DNA from: Stercorarius parasiticus
Taxonomy: Eukaryota; Chordata; Aves; Charadriiformes; Stercorariidae
Assembly: GCA_013396915.1 (NCBI GenBank)
Contig: VWZL01000328.1
Coordinates: forward strand, 496,186-560,185
DNA length: 64,000 nt
Direction of reading: 5' to 3'
Shown: positions 10,350 through 24,900 of the stretch, in pieces
Layout: each line of letters opens with the position of its first letter
How positions within the stretch are numbered: the stretch's first letter is position 1
Made by a program: the position numbers and the translations under genes
Notes under the pieces: model-generated
Told to the model about the DNA's origin: nothing
Databases searched by the model: none
Seen by the model: the letters and a program-made list of their open reading frames with translations, nothing else

Positions 10350-13300
10350 CTTTTTATTACTGTGAAATTCCTTTTTTGATATCACCTGGGATTTTATTTG
10401 GCTCTAAACTAACTTGAAATAATCAACCAATAACTATGGAATTTCAACTAAAAATTACAAACTCAGAAATATGGATAAATACAATCGTAATCTAAATGAG
10501 GATGCCTGTTACCCAGATTCGGGGAATGTCATGACTGCATTCTTTAAATCATAACAAACAAAAATCCCTTTTGAATGTCTTCATCACTTACAGTATTTAC
10601 CACATATATTAATTGTTTCAACTATTATGCCAAGGTCAAAAGTAAGATGAACACCCAGCAATACTGCACAAAGATGAATGCCTGAGCTGCTTATGCTCTT
10701 TGCTATTATTTCTTCTTCAGCCTGATCCTTTCAGCGGGTCATACATTGTAATTCTGTGCAAAATCAGCAACATTCAATATTGGCAGCATTACACAGAGCT
10801 CGTTAGCCACTCACAAAAGCACAGGGCACACATCAAAGACAAAGAGAAAGAACGTGAGTTTCTATATTTTGCTTTCAAGACACAGCTTTATGACTTGGCC
10901 TAGATTTGGTCTACAAGCTTTTGCCTGGCCCAGTTGCACTCACTTTTAAATTTGTTCGTTCCTCAACTACATCTACTGGCACACTGCGGTAAACCAGGTG
11001 TGAGTCTACAGAAGTTCATGGATTTTACCAACGTAAAACTCATGTCGCATGAGGTTGGCACGAGGTCTCTTAGGTCCAGAAGAGCCTTCCAGTCGTCATA
11101 CACTGAACCAAACCTGTTCTCAGGCCACTAAACACTTGACTCATGTGGCGTAAACCCACCTACCCCATCATCGTCGCTTGTGATGTCCCGAATTCCCAGC
11201 TGTCCCGCTCTCTGTAGATGTACCAGCTTAGCTCAGTTCCTAGATGACAGACTAAAGAACACAAGCTCTCAGGCACTTGGCTGTATGTGTTTGTGGAATG
11301 CCTACTGTAATCTCTGTACTCACTGTATTCAGTTATCAATAAATTGAGAGCTGTAACTTGTCTTCAGAAGTGTGCCCCAATAACTTCTTTACTTATGCAC
11401 AGAGATTTTCACTTCTAATGCACAGATACATCACGTCCTGTTCCAAAAGACATTACAGAACTACAACAAAAAGCAAGAGAGAGCTAAAAAAGACTAGGGA
11501 AACAAAAACGGGAAGAGGCTTTATAAGATTTGAAGAAAAAGGTGTTTGAAAGGTGATTCACTAATAAAGTCTTTTAATTTTCTTCCTAAAAGAAAAAAAA
11601 TATACACACAGGAAAATAAAAGCTGGATATACTAGGTTGCTTTTATTTGCTTGCATTTCCCAGTTTGTCTGAGTTTTTCTACTAAAAAACAGCTAGGGTT
11701 TTTTTAGCCTAAATTGAGTAAGGTGATAACTGTCCTTTATGACTAAAGTGACAAAATCTGTTTCTAAGCTATTTTAGCACTTCAGTTTGTGTAAATCCAT
11801 TTTCTAGTGAAAATCCATGCTACAAATGGAAGCAGATATTGTCTATTTAGCCAAATATTCATAATTATTTTTGACACATTTGTCCATTCACATTATTACC
11901 ATACATATTCAGTAATTAGAAATGATCCTGGGTTATCTATGTTTACAGGTGAAACAAGTAGACTATTTTAAACATTTTATGCCGTGCAATCTATCTGCTT
12001 TCAGTATAAACAGGAAGTAAAGCTTTTTATTGAAAATAATTACTTTATGAGTACAATCTAATTTAAAATGTGTAAAAGAAGCATGTGGATCGTTATGCAT
12101 TTATTCTCATTTTTTTCCAGTTTTTGTCTTTTAGACATTACAAAGAACAAAAGGGAGCTTCTTTTAGAAGTACGAAAGTGAAAACTGAGATACTACTATA
12201 TCCCAGCAATTCTAGAACTGAGATCCAAAATGCACAGAACTAATGGGAATTCTGAAGCAAGCTCAAACAATGCAGATCAGATTATTGATCGGCTGTCAAC
12301 CACAAGTCATGAAACAAATTTTACAAAGGTCCCTAGACGTTTCCGAAAGACTGAATCTGTAAAAGCAGAGTAAAAGGTATGCTCTCTGTCACCTACTGCG
12401 AAGGAAAGGCATGACTAAACATTCCAGGGCTCAGTGTACCAGGTAAATTCAGTTTCTTAATAAAAACCAAACATGAAACAAGACTGAAACTGTTAGGAAA
12501 TACCTTCATTTACAAGCACCAGGATTGCTGGTTCTTCAGTTCTCATGCACAAAATTTCGAATAAAACAGTGGCAAGCACTTGGTGTGGAGGTATATAAGC
12601 ACAAACAATGCTGGAGTGCTTTGGCTACCATTTACATTCACGTTATCTAGCTTAACTAGCAATCTGTTACTTGATTTAGTCAGAGGCGAAATCTCCTGCC
12701 TAGACACACACTTAACGTAGGCAGTGACCAGCTGTCATGAGACCAAACAAATGTCCTTATCTGCATTACATGCTCAGTTAATCATGTTAATTAGAAGGTT
12801 CTAACAACTGTAATTTCCCACTGTATACAAGTCCAATGATTGCAAGATCAAATAATATCAGGAACAAAATGAAGTAGAGGCTTTCAAAGAAGACTTAAAT
12901 AATACACGTACTAGATATGAAACCAAATCTATTTGCCACACAACTATGATGTCTGAGCAAAGTTTTCCCTCTGACCTAGAAAATATTTCTTGTTCTATAA
13001 AACGTACAAACTCAAGTGAGCAGGAGTTATCATTCTGTTTACCATCAGACACCTAGGACCAATTTTTTCAAACATACTCAAATAATGAAAGAGACCAACT
13101 CTGGAAAGTACTTAGGTATCTACACTGAGTAGTTGTATTTGAAAATATCAGTGCATGACAGAAGTACAAAAAAGAGGTTAAATGCCTGACTTAGCAGAAC
13201 ATAAGGACCCAAGACCAAAAGGTAACCGTGAAAGCTACCTGTTCATTAACCCTGGCAACATAGTTTTAAATTAGTGGCCGACACTTGCGTGGGAAGTCGA

Positions 13301-16300
13301 GTGTCCTCCATCAGCAGGAGGCTTTCTTCTGTGTCATTAGAAAAGTCCATGCAAGGGGTCTTTGTAACGAGAACTGGAATTTGGACTCTGAATGCCCCAG
13401 CCACAAATTGAGAGCGTTTATATGGCCAACAGGAGGAGGTACTTCAGCACAGCTGTGGCCCTATGCTATCGTTACACTCATCTGGTCTGTCATTGCCTTC
13501 TGAAATCTTCTTTGAGGACTATGATCTAAGAAACACTAAAATAAACATGGGGCAGTGTTGGGATGTCTTTTACACTGAAGACCTTTGTGCAAGTTAACTC
13601 ACCCTGCCAAGAAGCAAGACAAATCAGGCCCGCCTAAGGTCTCTGTTGCCGTAACTACCAAGGTCACAGTATCTGAGCTGCAACATTTAAAGACAGTTCC
13701 ATCATGTCAACACTAACTTTCAATGACTCAGGGGTGCAGGTGGACTCTCAGATAGTTACAGTATCATTATATTCATCCACAGGGGCAGAAAAATTAGTGC
13801 ATGAGGAGGCTTAAGTTACTCTATGTTGGCAAACCAATTAGGCCATTATTATATCCTAGCTATTATTTCAACATTAATAATGGAATGAAAATTTTCTTAG
13901 GCCTCAGGAATCCCACAAAAAGAAGTAAACTGGTTAGCGTGATGCTATTCCCAATATGTCAACAATAGTTTCAAATGCTAGATACAAAAAAGGGACAGTG
14001 AAGCACTATTTCAGAGAGAATGGAAAGCATAGTTCAAAAATACTTTTGGTATCCCACAGTCGAACATTTTTGCCCATTAATGGATGCCACAGAAATAAAT
14101 TATTATTAAATTAACAGTAAAACTCAACCATGTCTTCCGCTGTAGACTAGAGTGATCTAGCTAGACATCCACATGGGGGCATCAGTAGAACCTGTAAGCA
14201 TCCACACTGCTACTCAGCTTGTTGACCGGTAAACACAAGTTACAAAATACACGTAAGAGCATCAGTTTCAAGACACAGAGACCAACAAATTAATATTTCA
14301 CATATAAAAAACAACATAAAAGTCAATATCAATGTTTAAATTCATTCCCATTATGTAAATTATCCCTCACAATTTCTTCTGTACTTCTGCTGTAATAACC
14401 ACCCTCTTTGTAGCAAAACACCCAAAACTAAGGGTACTGCAAACAGCAGGAATCCACAGGGAGCCAAGTAACCTATGAGCACTGAGATGCTAAGAGAAAG
14501 ACATGCTGAAATACTGTGTGTCACATTTATGGAATTGTATCTTAAGCTTTGGTGGCAGAATTCACTCTTACAGATACATGATTTGCTTAAAAAAATCTCT
14601 TTCTTCTTTTACTGTGAACAATCCAAACCAGGCTGTACCATTGGGGGTTAAAACCAAACAATTCCTAGGTAGCAGATCGAGTAAGGCCAGTAAAATATAG
14701 CAGAAGAACTGGTTCCTATGCTGCCTCCTCACTTCTACTTGCTTCCAGGATGCACAGGTGTTGTTCACACAGGGGACTTTGCATCTACCACAAAACTTTC
14801 TTTCTTGACTCTTAAAAGGTCTTCCTCCCTCACCTCAGACATCTACACTCCACCCTGTTGGCCTACATTTCAAATATACACAGCTTTTCCATGGGACCAC
14901 AGCCACTGAAATATGTAGGGATTGCTATTATTTCATTTTGCCTCTATGAATCAGCATATGCCTGTCCTGCTGTTTTCCAGAAAACCAGCTCCATCCAGTT
15001 GTTCCAGTTAGATTGAGTTCCTAAGAGAGAGTTTGTGGACCCGTAGGCTGCCAGGCTCGAGACAAATGTGAATATTCCTAATACATGAGGAATAATAAAT
15101 GGTACTGATGCCCTAGTTAAAGACCTATTAACGGATGCGTTGCCAATAGTGTGACAGCTTACCTAGTGTGTTGCTCAATTTCAATGCCCTCCATTCATAA
15201 AGTCTGTATGTCTGTGTTTTAACATACTTAGGCTACGCTACATAATTTAAAACATGACCCATATGACCAGGACAGATGTCAACACTGACTGATACTACTA
15301 ATAGTATTAGTAGTAATAAAATAATAATAAAATAGTAATATTTTAATTTTAACAGGAGATGTCAACTTTTATTATCATGTAATATAGGCTGCAATTTATT
15401 AACAAACTACTTGCAATTTATTTTTTTAGCTCCTTGATGTCCCCTCACTTACATTGCTATTGCTACACCACCTTATGCTATTAATATTTTACTTACTTTT
15501 CTTTAGTCTGGGTATGGTCGCTGTTAATTACCAAGATAAATGTCAATTTATTTAAAGGAAAATCCTCCTGACTTAAACAAAGCGAGCATAATGTTCAAGC
15601 ACTTACAAATCAAAGGCACGTTTAAACTAAAATGAATGCATGACTGAAGTTATTTGAAGCACCTTGTTAAAAACTGTTGGTTGATCTGTAATGTAAATAT
15701 AGGCAGCATAAACAACTAAGAGATTATTTCAAAGAGGAGCTAGAAGTCAGGAAGAGAGAAAATATAGAGCCAGGTTTTTCTGGCTCTGTAAAATTTATAT
15801 TTATGTCTTAATGCTTTAGGGTCTTCTCAGCCCATCACAGAGCATTTGTAGGTATCAGTCAGCCTGATATGTCTAAATCTTTAGCCCAATTTCTGAATGT
15901 ATTGCTGAGGAGAAAAGAAAATAAAGGTCAGTATAACTCTCTCAGCAGACTACCAAATACCAACAGATATAGAGTGCATTACCTTTTTTCCTTTTAAGAA
16001 ACTACTGCAAAATTACCAACTCCATGTAAGAAAAGCAGGATGAAGAAATAGGCAGAGGGAGGTAAGTTGACAATGTAGTTACAGGTTGAGCAGCAGGAAG
16101 CTGCCAGAAGTCCACTATAAAGTTTCCAGTTCAGAGTGTAGGGGAAAGGGTGAAATACAATGTCACCTGCTAATTATTTTTTCAATAGAAGGCTATCAGT
16201 GTGTTACCAAATTACTTGAAATAGATTTATTTAGACAGCTAAAGCAACATGCAAAAACAAAATGAAAATTATTGAAGCATAATTGAGAGTATTCACTAAA

Positions 16301-18690
16301 ATTCACAGAAAATATACAGAATTCTTGCTAACGAATATTTATTTATGATTCCTCCTGTCTCACAGTTGTGTTTAAAGGTCACCATTAAATGCTTGTTCCT
16401 CCCAGTGGAAAGACAGCACCAATGCCAATGTAAGTGTGGAGTAAGAGGCAACAGACATTAAAATACAACAGGCATTACGGAACAGTTGGGACTACCAAGA
16501 TTAGTGCAGTTAACATCAACCTGCCTGCAGTGTAACCATTCTCTAGTTTTGCACGGGTCAATTCTGAAGGCAGGTACTAAGTTAGCTCTTTCACTTCCTT
16601 GTGGAAGCCATGAGTGCTTTGATTCTGCAGAAAAGGTGCTTCCTAGAATACCATGGGTAAACGTGTTAGGCAGATGGATTCGTATATATATACACAAGTC
16701 CAAGTTCATTATGGGACTAAAATGTGAAGAAAGTAATTACTGCTTGTTGAAGGCAATGAAAGTACCTTGACAATGCCACAGCAAGACAGATACATGAGAA
16801 AGTAAAAGATGAACTGTTGTTTTTTCTACAAATGTGTCCAAGAATTAGCAGAGCAAATATTAGAAGGAAAAAGTTCTGTACAACGTGAACTGAGCTTGAC
16901 ATTTGAAATAGTGGCTGATAGAGCCGCAAACATTGAGGACCACCCAGAGTGAACAAAAAGGCAGAGGAGCATGCAGAGAGATGAACCAGATCGTGCAACT
17001 ATGTGCAAACAGCCTGGAATGTCAGAGATAGAATGTAACTTAACCAATGCAAATGCCAAAAAAATGAAGATAACAAACGAGAACACGCTAGGAGGCAAGG
17101 AAAAATCAAATCAACAGAGACCTACGCAAGCAATGAAAGAACATGACAGATGAGAATGAAACCAAAAGGGAAGGTAAAAGAAGCATCTGGTTATAAGAAC
17201 TGTTTGATTTGTAGGAAATGTGTAGGGTCTGTGGGAGTTAACGAGTCGGATACACTTGCAGCTGCTGCCAGATTTGGAAGCTGATCACATCCTCCAGGTT
17301 CAGCTGGAGGATAAGATTTTACAGAACAAGAACCTCCTTTTCCTTTCATATCATACTGTTGCTTTTTCCTCTACAGAAAGGATCAACCATCACCTGCCCA
17401 GAGGCTGAAATTACCACTTCACAGGTGCTTCATTCAGGCTTCTCATTTACTCTTCAGTTTTCCTTATCCTAGAGCACTGCTAAGACACCAACAAGAAACA
17501 AGAAAACTTGCTACAGTCCTCGCAGAAGTCATAGGCTGCTCTATGCTCATTCAGTATAGCCAACTAGCATAGCCACCACCAGAGAGAGAAGTGTGCAGTA
17601 CTCAGAAAGGTCCCATAAGCACCTAAGCCTCAGACACTTATGGCAAGCTGGCTCCCTTGGAAACGTGCCTGCATTGCCCTGGTACACGCGTGTAGCTTCT
17701 CATGCTACCTTGACATCCCAGGGTGTGGTTCTAAGAGAGGCACACCCCAACTGAGAGCACTACGAATTCCAGCCAACTCTGATGCTTCTGCCTTTCAAAT
17801 AGCTGTGAATTTGAGAAAAGGTTTAACACAAGCCTTCTGCAATTCTTCACGGCTGAGTTGCTGAGTGGGTGCAAGAATGGGTCAGAACAGAGGGCACTTG
17901 CAACCTCTCTGCTGCAGCCCTCGAAAGTTAAATTCAGAAGAGAAAGATCCAAAGATAAGATGCCTACTACATAATTAGAAATGTAATTTCTGTACTATCA
18001 GAAAATAGGATAGAACATGTTGGTATTTTTTGTTGTTGTTGTTCTTGTTGGCAAATTTCTATTTGTTGTAATATTTTATTCAGGATCTTTGAAGAATTTC
18101 TGGCCAGCTGCAGACTGCAACCGTGAATATCCCCAGCATTTCAGATTGGCTGAAAGCTGTGTTTAAATTTTTCACTTGGACACTCTATCTCCATAGAGTT
18201 CCAAGTCACAGCTTCCAAGCCATGGAGCGACGCTTGTATAGTAGGCCTCTATTACGTGCTTACTGATAACACGTGGCAGGCTTTCTCTGCCACTTGCACA
18301 GAAGGAGTCTTCCATGTGCCCAGGAATAGTCAGTGACAATACTGAACCTGATGGTTTCCCAAAGGCTGTTACTGCATGCCTTTGCCATAACAGGAGGACA
18401 ACATTCAGCTCATCGCTGCCAGACATGCTGAATTAGGGACACAGTATTAGGATCCTAGTGCTCAATATTTGTCTCCTTTATTTAAGCTGACTTAAATCTG
18501 CAAACAGAAACCCAGCTGTGCACTCTTTTCCTAACTTTTCAGTTCATAATCCATATGTGGATCCACAAGTCTAGCCTGACAATTCCACATGTAAAACACA
18601 AACAAAATTACCAATTCTACAGGAAGCTTGAGTATGTATATTGTATGGAGCCAGGGCAGAACCTTAGTGGATTGTGAAACAAGAAAAACC
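10350..18690. other. AT-rich noncoding DNA, no gene seen
   Basis: I find no recognisable coding exon or mobile element. A trinucleotide-rich AT patch at about 15290-15345 includes a 23-bp palindrome. A (TTG)n-like tract lies at about 18029-18050. Open frames of 60-95 codons on both strands around 16.4-17.1 kb overlap each other and match nothing I know. Confidence 0.6.
15293..15315. repeat. 23-bp palindrome inside an ATA/ATT-rich patch
   Basis: TACTACTAATA and TATTAGTAGTA pair perfectly around a single central G at 15304. It is followed by (AAT)n-like sequence to about 15345. It is probably part of a degenerate microsatellite. Confidence 0.85.
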
Positions 18691-18692
18691 CA

Positions 18693-18998
18693 GATCACAG
18701 AATCACAGAATCACAGAATGGCAGGGGTTGGAAGGGACCTCTGGAGATCATCTAGTCCAACCCCCCTGCCAGAGCAGCGTCACCTAGAGCAGGCTGCACA
18801 GGAACGCGTCCAGGCGGGTTTTGAATGTCTCCAGAGACGGAGACTCCACCACCTCTCTGGGCAGCCTGTTCCAGTGCTCTGCCACCCTCAGGGTAAAGAA
18901 GTTCCTTTTCATGTTTAGGTGGAACTTCCTATGCTCAAGTTTGTGCTCTTGTCCTGTCACTGGGCACCACTGAAAAGAGCCTGTCCCCATCCCTGCTT
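18693..18998 (-). mobile_element. CR1 LINE 3' end, 5'-truncated
   Basis: The plus strand begins with tandem ATCACAGA units, the reverse complement of the CR1 tail. It continues through the diagnostic blocks GGTTGGAAGGGACCTCTGGA, GATCATCTAGTCCAACCCCC and GGCAGCCTGTTCCAGTGCTC. Read on the minus strand, 18784-18990 gives the familiar CR1 tail translation containing NRLPREVVESPSLETFKTRLD. The copy is 5'-truncated, as most avian CR1 insertions are, and only moderately diverged. Confidence 0.95.
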
Positions 18999-18999
18999 T

Positions 19000-21900
19000 G
19001 GGACCAGTGGGACAGTTCCTAAATAATCCCTAAATAGCCTGGAAGGAATTATTGCTTCTCCAGCTCGTAGGTCTTACCAAAGAAGACTCCCTTGCATGCA
19101 GTCTACATGTAGGACCTTTCTTGTTAAAATATTCTCACTTAAACTAAAATCATTACAGAAATGGCAGTGAAGAGTGCTAGTGTTAATGACATCATCAACC
19201 CCTGGTGCCATAAATATCATCCCATGTGATCTTGCTCACAGAGGATCAGCAATGTAAGGAGATTCTGATTTTCTTTCCATCTGAGGTAGGATATAGATCC
19301 CGCAATTCCTAAAGCAGGGCTATGGTGCTACCTAAACTGCTTTCAGAACTGCTGGGACATTCACGTCACTCTAAAAGCCTCAAGTCCTGCGAGCCCTGAG
19401 AGGTGGCCCAAAGTTGAGATGCCAATGTGCTGTCTTTTTCTAGCTTAGAAACTCACAATCCATACATGATGCAGCACCCTACTCCTCCTCTATTCTATTC
19501 TACTGCTGTTATACTCATGAATAAGCATAGTGACACCTGTCCTTGGTGAGTGCCATACAGTCCTAATTGCATGACACCACTGTGTAGTACTTGTTCTGGA
19601 AGAGCATTACTGAAGAACACTGATGAAGCCAACAGAATATTTATATGAAACCTTCAATTTTCCAGCACTTCCTGATTATCTTCTGATTTGAGCTGTGTGA
19701 CCCTGCTGAGCATTAACATTGATTTTTTAATTTAATTACAGACACTCTGGCTTGGAGAGCTGTGACATTCTGAAATTCAATTGAATCGGGCTTGCCCTGG
19801 CCTCCTCCTAATACACACTGTGCTGATTAATCCAATCCTGTTCTGATTTTCTGCAGTGCAGGCTACATTTATCTGTTCCCATTCCTTCACAACGAATGCC
19901 ATTTGCATCCCTGATTCAGCACTGATTAACCATATGCCCCACATCAGCTTATTGTACTTTGCTGAAACAGTTTTCACAGAAAACTATTTCTTTCAAAAGA
20001 ACAGGGGCGGTAAGAACAAGACAAAGAAAGGGCAGATAGGAACTCAATATGTGTTTTGGGGAGGGATTTACAGATTTAGATTTGTATAGGCTGCAATGGG
20101 CATATATTATTCAGAACATCTTTATTCATCTACATCTTTATTTCTGTCCTTTCCTTTTGACAGCACATGTGATTGTATTACAGCTCAATATTTTATCTCA
20201 CCGATAATGTAAGTAGATTACACCCAGTGCCAACTCTTGAGGACCGATGTTAGCCATGGGATAATGACAAATATTTGTTTACTTCATTGGCTTATGGAAG
20301 GAATAAGAGACTCGTCTCAGCTAAGAAGCCCGATTTGTGTTTCTTACCTATAAAATCATAAACAGACTCCAGCATACTGGAACCTACTCTTAGTCAATAT
20401 CACAATAAAGTCATGCTCCAGGATGTCCAGAATATAGCTATAAAAATTATGTCATCAGGAGATTATCACCATTAGAATTTAAAGCACTTTAGAAAGTTTA
20501 ATATCCATTTCCTCTTCATGGAACAACTAATGCATAAGAAAGCTTAGAGCAAAGTTTTAAAGAGTGATTCAGAACCTCTTTCAGAAGTTACCTGGGAATC
20601 TTCATTCAAAATGAAAATTGAGCTACCAAATTACCTAAAAGTTTTTGACGTTTACCCTTAGGGTCTGAACCTGCAATTACGGAAAGGTTTATCTTTAAGC
20701 ATTTGAACGTTAAAGCTTCCTAGTTTCCATCTATTAACTGGGCCATGGCTCTTTTTCTCTGACCCTACAACACCCTCGTCAAATTCCTAGTTACTAAGCA
20801 CCAAGTAATTAAGTTATAACTGTTTCCCTTGACAGCTATTCCTTCCTCATTCTTGCCCTAGTCTCCACATACATCAACCTTATACAGAATTAGGTTTTAA
20901 GAATTCAGGCAAGCTTTCGACTGATAAATTCACACCTTGCTGTCTGTAGATCTGTAGAGCTTTATGGTCTAATTGTCTCTGTTAATGGGAAATGGAGGAA
21001 AACCATTTTAAACAAGAATACGCAGGCTATATTGTTCTTCTCTAATGTATTTATAAGATGATGCCTGTCATTATTTTGGGACAAAATCTTTGCATTTTTC
21101 ACTCTCTATTTCAGCAGTGCAGTCTGCATGGGGTTTTGAATTGCACGCATAAAGCAGATTTAAAATACGTTAAGTAATGCCCAAATTCAATAATTCCTCC
21201 TTTAAATTATAGTAGACTTCATATAGCAACAAAATATAGGATGTCTGTTTGTGTGTATAAAAAGAACAACTGTCAATTCAGAAGGTGTTAGCGAAGTTAC
21301 TATCAAAGACTTACCAGTCTTTTGCTGAAAGGACCTTTCCAATTATGAAGTCTTTCAATTTTGCTTTTTAAAAATATGCTTCCTTGTCGTTCACAGGCCA
21401 CCTGTGAACCTCTGAAGAGCTCTCCTGTAGAAAATTACAGGGGAGGGGGAAAAAGGATAATATATCAAAAATGGACACGGAAAACATTATTTATTATAAA
21501 ATATGCCTATGGTATACGGGCAGCAGCAACAGTTTCTTCAAAAGCTCTCTCTCAGTTGAGTATTTAACCTGGGGACTTAGCATCAACGTTATTAACGTGC
21601 TTAGTAACAAGAATGCTGAAATATATGTAAATTCAAAATCGTGCCTCTTTCTATTGTCATACGAATGATTACACAAGGGCTACATTACTAAATATACCAC
21701 ATATTACAAATTGGTTTCTTTACACAAACAAAAACTAAACATATTAACAGAACAAACAAATTATATAACCTTATTTTTCCCTATACAGGCTGCCTTGCTG
21801 AAACACTGAAGCTGGCCCCTAGACACAGTCTTCTTCACGAGGATCACTTCACATTTTACATTTAATATTCAACTGCTCAGTAAACATTAATTGTATTCTT

Positions 21901-24900
21901 TCTCCACACAAAATTAAAAAGAAACCCATGCTTTGTACCATGTCAACTACAGCACTTTAACATTCTGAATAACTTCTACAAATATAAACTCTTGCCAATT
22001 AGGTGAAAATGTTTCTTTGAATAATTTTTAAATACTCTTTCTTCAATGCTGCTTTTAAAGCCAAACTAAAATCTAGTGAGAAAACAAATAGTTTAGTCCC
22101 TTTACCAATATCAAAGATAGCACCAGGTATTGTTTTAAAAATACAAGACTGGAAAAGATGTCTGGCTCATTACTTTACAATCAAAACCTATTTATAATCT
22201 CTTTCAATAAATCTACTGCCCCCATTTTAAAAGTAAGGTATTTGCTCCCACCCTCCCACTGGGATCGCTTTACCCCAATGTCTAGAAATATTCTTCTCAC
22301 TTCCAGTTCCATTTTATTGCTGGATTATGCTTATTTTATGCTCATTTGTTTTTGTGCCACATATTCTGAGATAGTTGAAGTAAACTATATTTTTGAGTTA
22401 AGCTGCATCTCTGCTATTGGGACAACACAGCGCTATTACTCTCTCTAATGAAATAATTTGTTGTGGTACCTTCAGAATTCCCAGTAGTATTAAGCAGGAC
22501 AGATTCATCACTTTTTACAATCTCGGAGCATTTGTTTGATCCAACAATACACTTAACTATAAGCTAAACTTTAAGAACACAGGTATTGCAGCTGACCTTG
22601 ACAGCATTACAAGTGTTTCACATTTTTTAAACTAAAATGCTCTATGCATTGATGGGTTGCACCAATACGCTCCACAAGTGTCAGACTGAGGCCAAGGGAG
22701 CAGGAGATCAGGATCAGACGTAGCCAATACAAAGAACAGGCACAAGGGCAGATGCAGCAAGAAAGAATAACCTAGGGTAAAACTTTCTAGGGGTTTGCTG
22801 TTCACTTCTAACACCATAATTCTTATTCCTTTAAGATCATACCTATTAAGACTACTCTAACAATGTATACTATATTCGCTTATGATGCATTTGATGAATT
22901 AGAAATTAAAAAATAAAAAAAGTACTCTACCTGATATCAATGATTGAGGGTTTCTTTTTGTCAAGTAGCTAAAATGTTTCAAACCAAGCTATTTTTAAGC
23001 CTAAATCCATTACAAGGAATAAATATAAAAATGTTATTTGTGAAACATCATCATATATTACAGATTGAAAAACACCCTATTGTATAGTGCAGACCTTAAG
23101 TATTATACTCTATTTGCACACTCATGCAATACAAAGCAAATACTCAAGTATCATGCTACCTCCTCCTTTCTCAGATTCTAAACCTAGGCTTCACTCTTTC
23201 TGAAATAATCATAGTAATAGGAGCAAGAGATGGGCTGTGACCTTTGGTGACATCAACTGGTGTGAGGAAACATGCAAAATGAACTGAAGTTCTGAAAAAC
23301 AAATGCAGGATCAAACACCCAGGTGTTTGTTACAAGGCGGTGGATGTTTTCCAGTTGCAAACTGGGGTAAGGTCTTTCCTGTTCCTGCAGTTCATTCCTG
23401 AGCTGTAATCCTGCTGAAGTTTTTATGTAGAAGATTCACACAGAGATGCTGAGGGGCTCACCTAAGTAAGTGCTGCTGGATCAGGGTGGTTCTTTCAAAT
23501 GGCCTATATTTAAGATTCCTACAGGTTCAGCACTGTTATTGTCTTTTGACGTATTAGCTGTTTCAGAAGAATCTGCAGTCCACTTTTTTTACGGATAGGT
23601 GACTTCAATCCATATACAGACATTTGTGCAAATCCTGCAACATGCAGTTGAAGAAAGGCTACATTTTTCATACTTTTTCCCCTTTCCTTGCTTCTGGGTT
23701 GTATGAGGGTTTGGTTATCCTTTTTTTTCATGTTGCTTTGTTTTCCTCATTGTCACCTAAATTGATTTTCTTCAACTATTCAAAACTAACATGTTTGACA
23801 ACTGTGCAGAAAATATATTTTTTAAAAAAATTAGATTGCTCTTCCCAGGTCCTGAAGACAGTGTTACCCAGCTAACATAAGTTGGAGGGAGAACAGACTG
23901 ATGTCTTCAGCAAATCCTGAAGGGCTTGAAGTCTTTTTCTAACCATAAAAGGCTGATTCCTTAGTAACAGAGAATATGCAACATTTTATATTCCAAGCTA
24001 TCAGTTGAGAATAACATGATGAAAGCATATATACATATATATCTCTCCACCATATAAAAAGACTTTTAAAAGCTGGCTTCAGAACACTTATCCAGTTATA
24101 ACAGCAAAAGTAGCAAAGGAAACTATCCAACTTTACTATAATGCAGACAGAATCTTGATCAGTTCCCTAAACTTTATTTGTAAAAACCATTCTGGTGAAT
24201 CATGGCAGCGGAGCACCTAACCTGGTATCTTCCCTCTGTCTGGTAACACATGCAAGAAGCCCTGTGTTGCCAGTTGCAAGGCATACCAGCCACAGAAAAC
24301 AAGTTTCTCCCTAATTACAATTACAACAGAAAGATCCTTTGTTTTAATTTTCATTATTATTGCCCAAAATACTGCCAGCATTTAATCTTTTGAAGCTTAT
24401 AAAACTTTTGATTTCAAATATGGAATGTAAAGTCTTGTTTTCCTTTGATATTTTTTTCATTTGTTGAATGCAGTCCAGTTCACACGTGGGTGAAGAGGAA
24501 ACACCCCCATTCATTATACTCATTGATTTGTACACCTTTAGCTTGTCTTCCATTGTATGTCCCTTACCTGAGGTCCAACCCTTTCAGTATAGTATCTTCC
24601 AAGAATTTTGTCCTTTATGAGAATAGTTCTTATGAAAATTCTCCTACTGCCACCCTAAATCTTCTTTCTCATAGTCTTCTATAGTCTTCTCATAGCCTTC
24701 CACTGCAGCTGCCGTCCGTCAGCATGAATGAAGAGTAGGTGAAGATGTACATGTCAGACTGTAAACTCTATGGGGCAGACATACTGAACATGATTCTTTG
24801 TTGTCTTCCAAGCTGTGCAGGAGCTCACACCTAAGCATAGCAGGTTGTGTACATCACTACCACTCGAATGTGGAAGGGTATCCCTTCCCACTTTACATTC

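Noticed and set aside
18784..18990. 68-codon minus frame with conserved-looking sequence
   Set aside because: It is the CR1 3' region, not a host exon.
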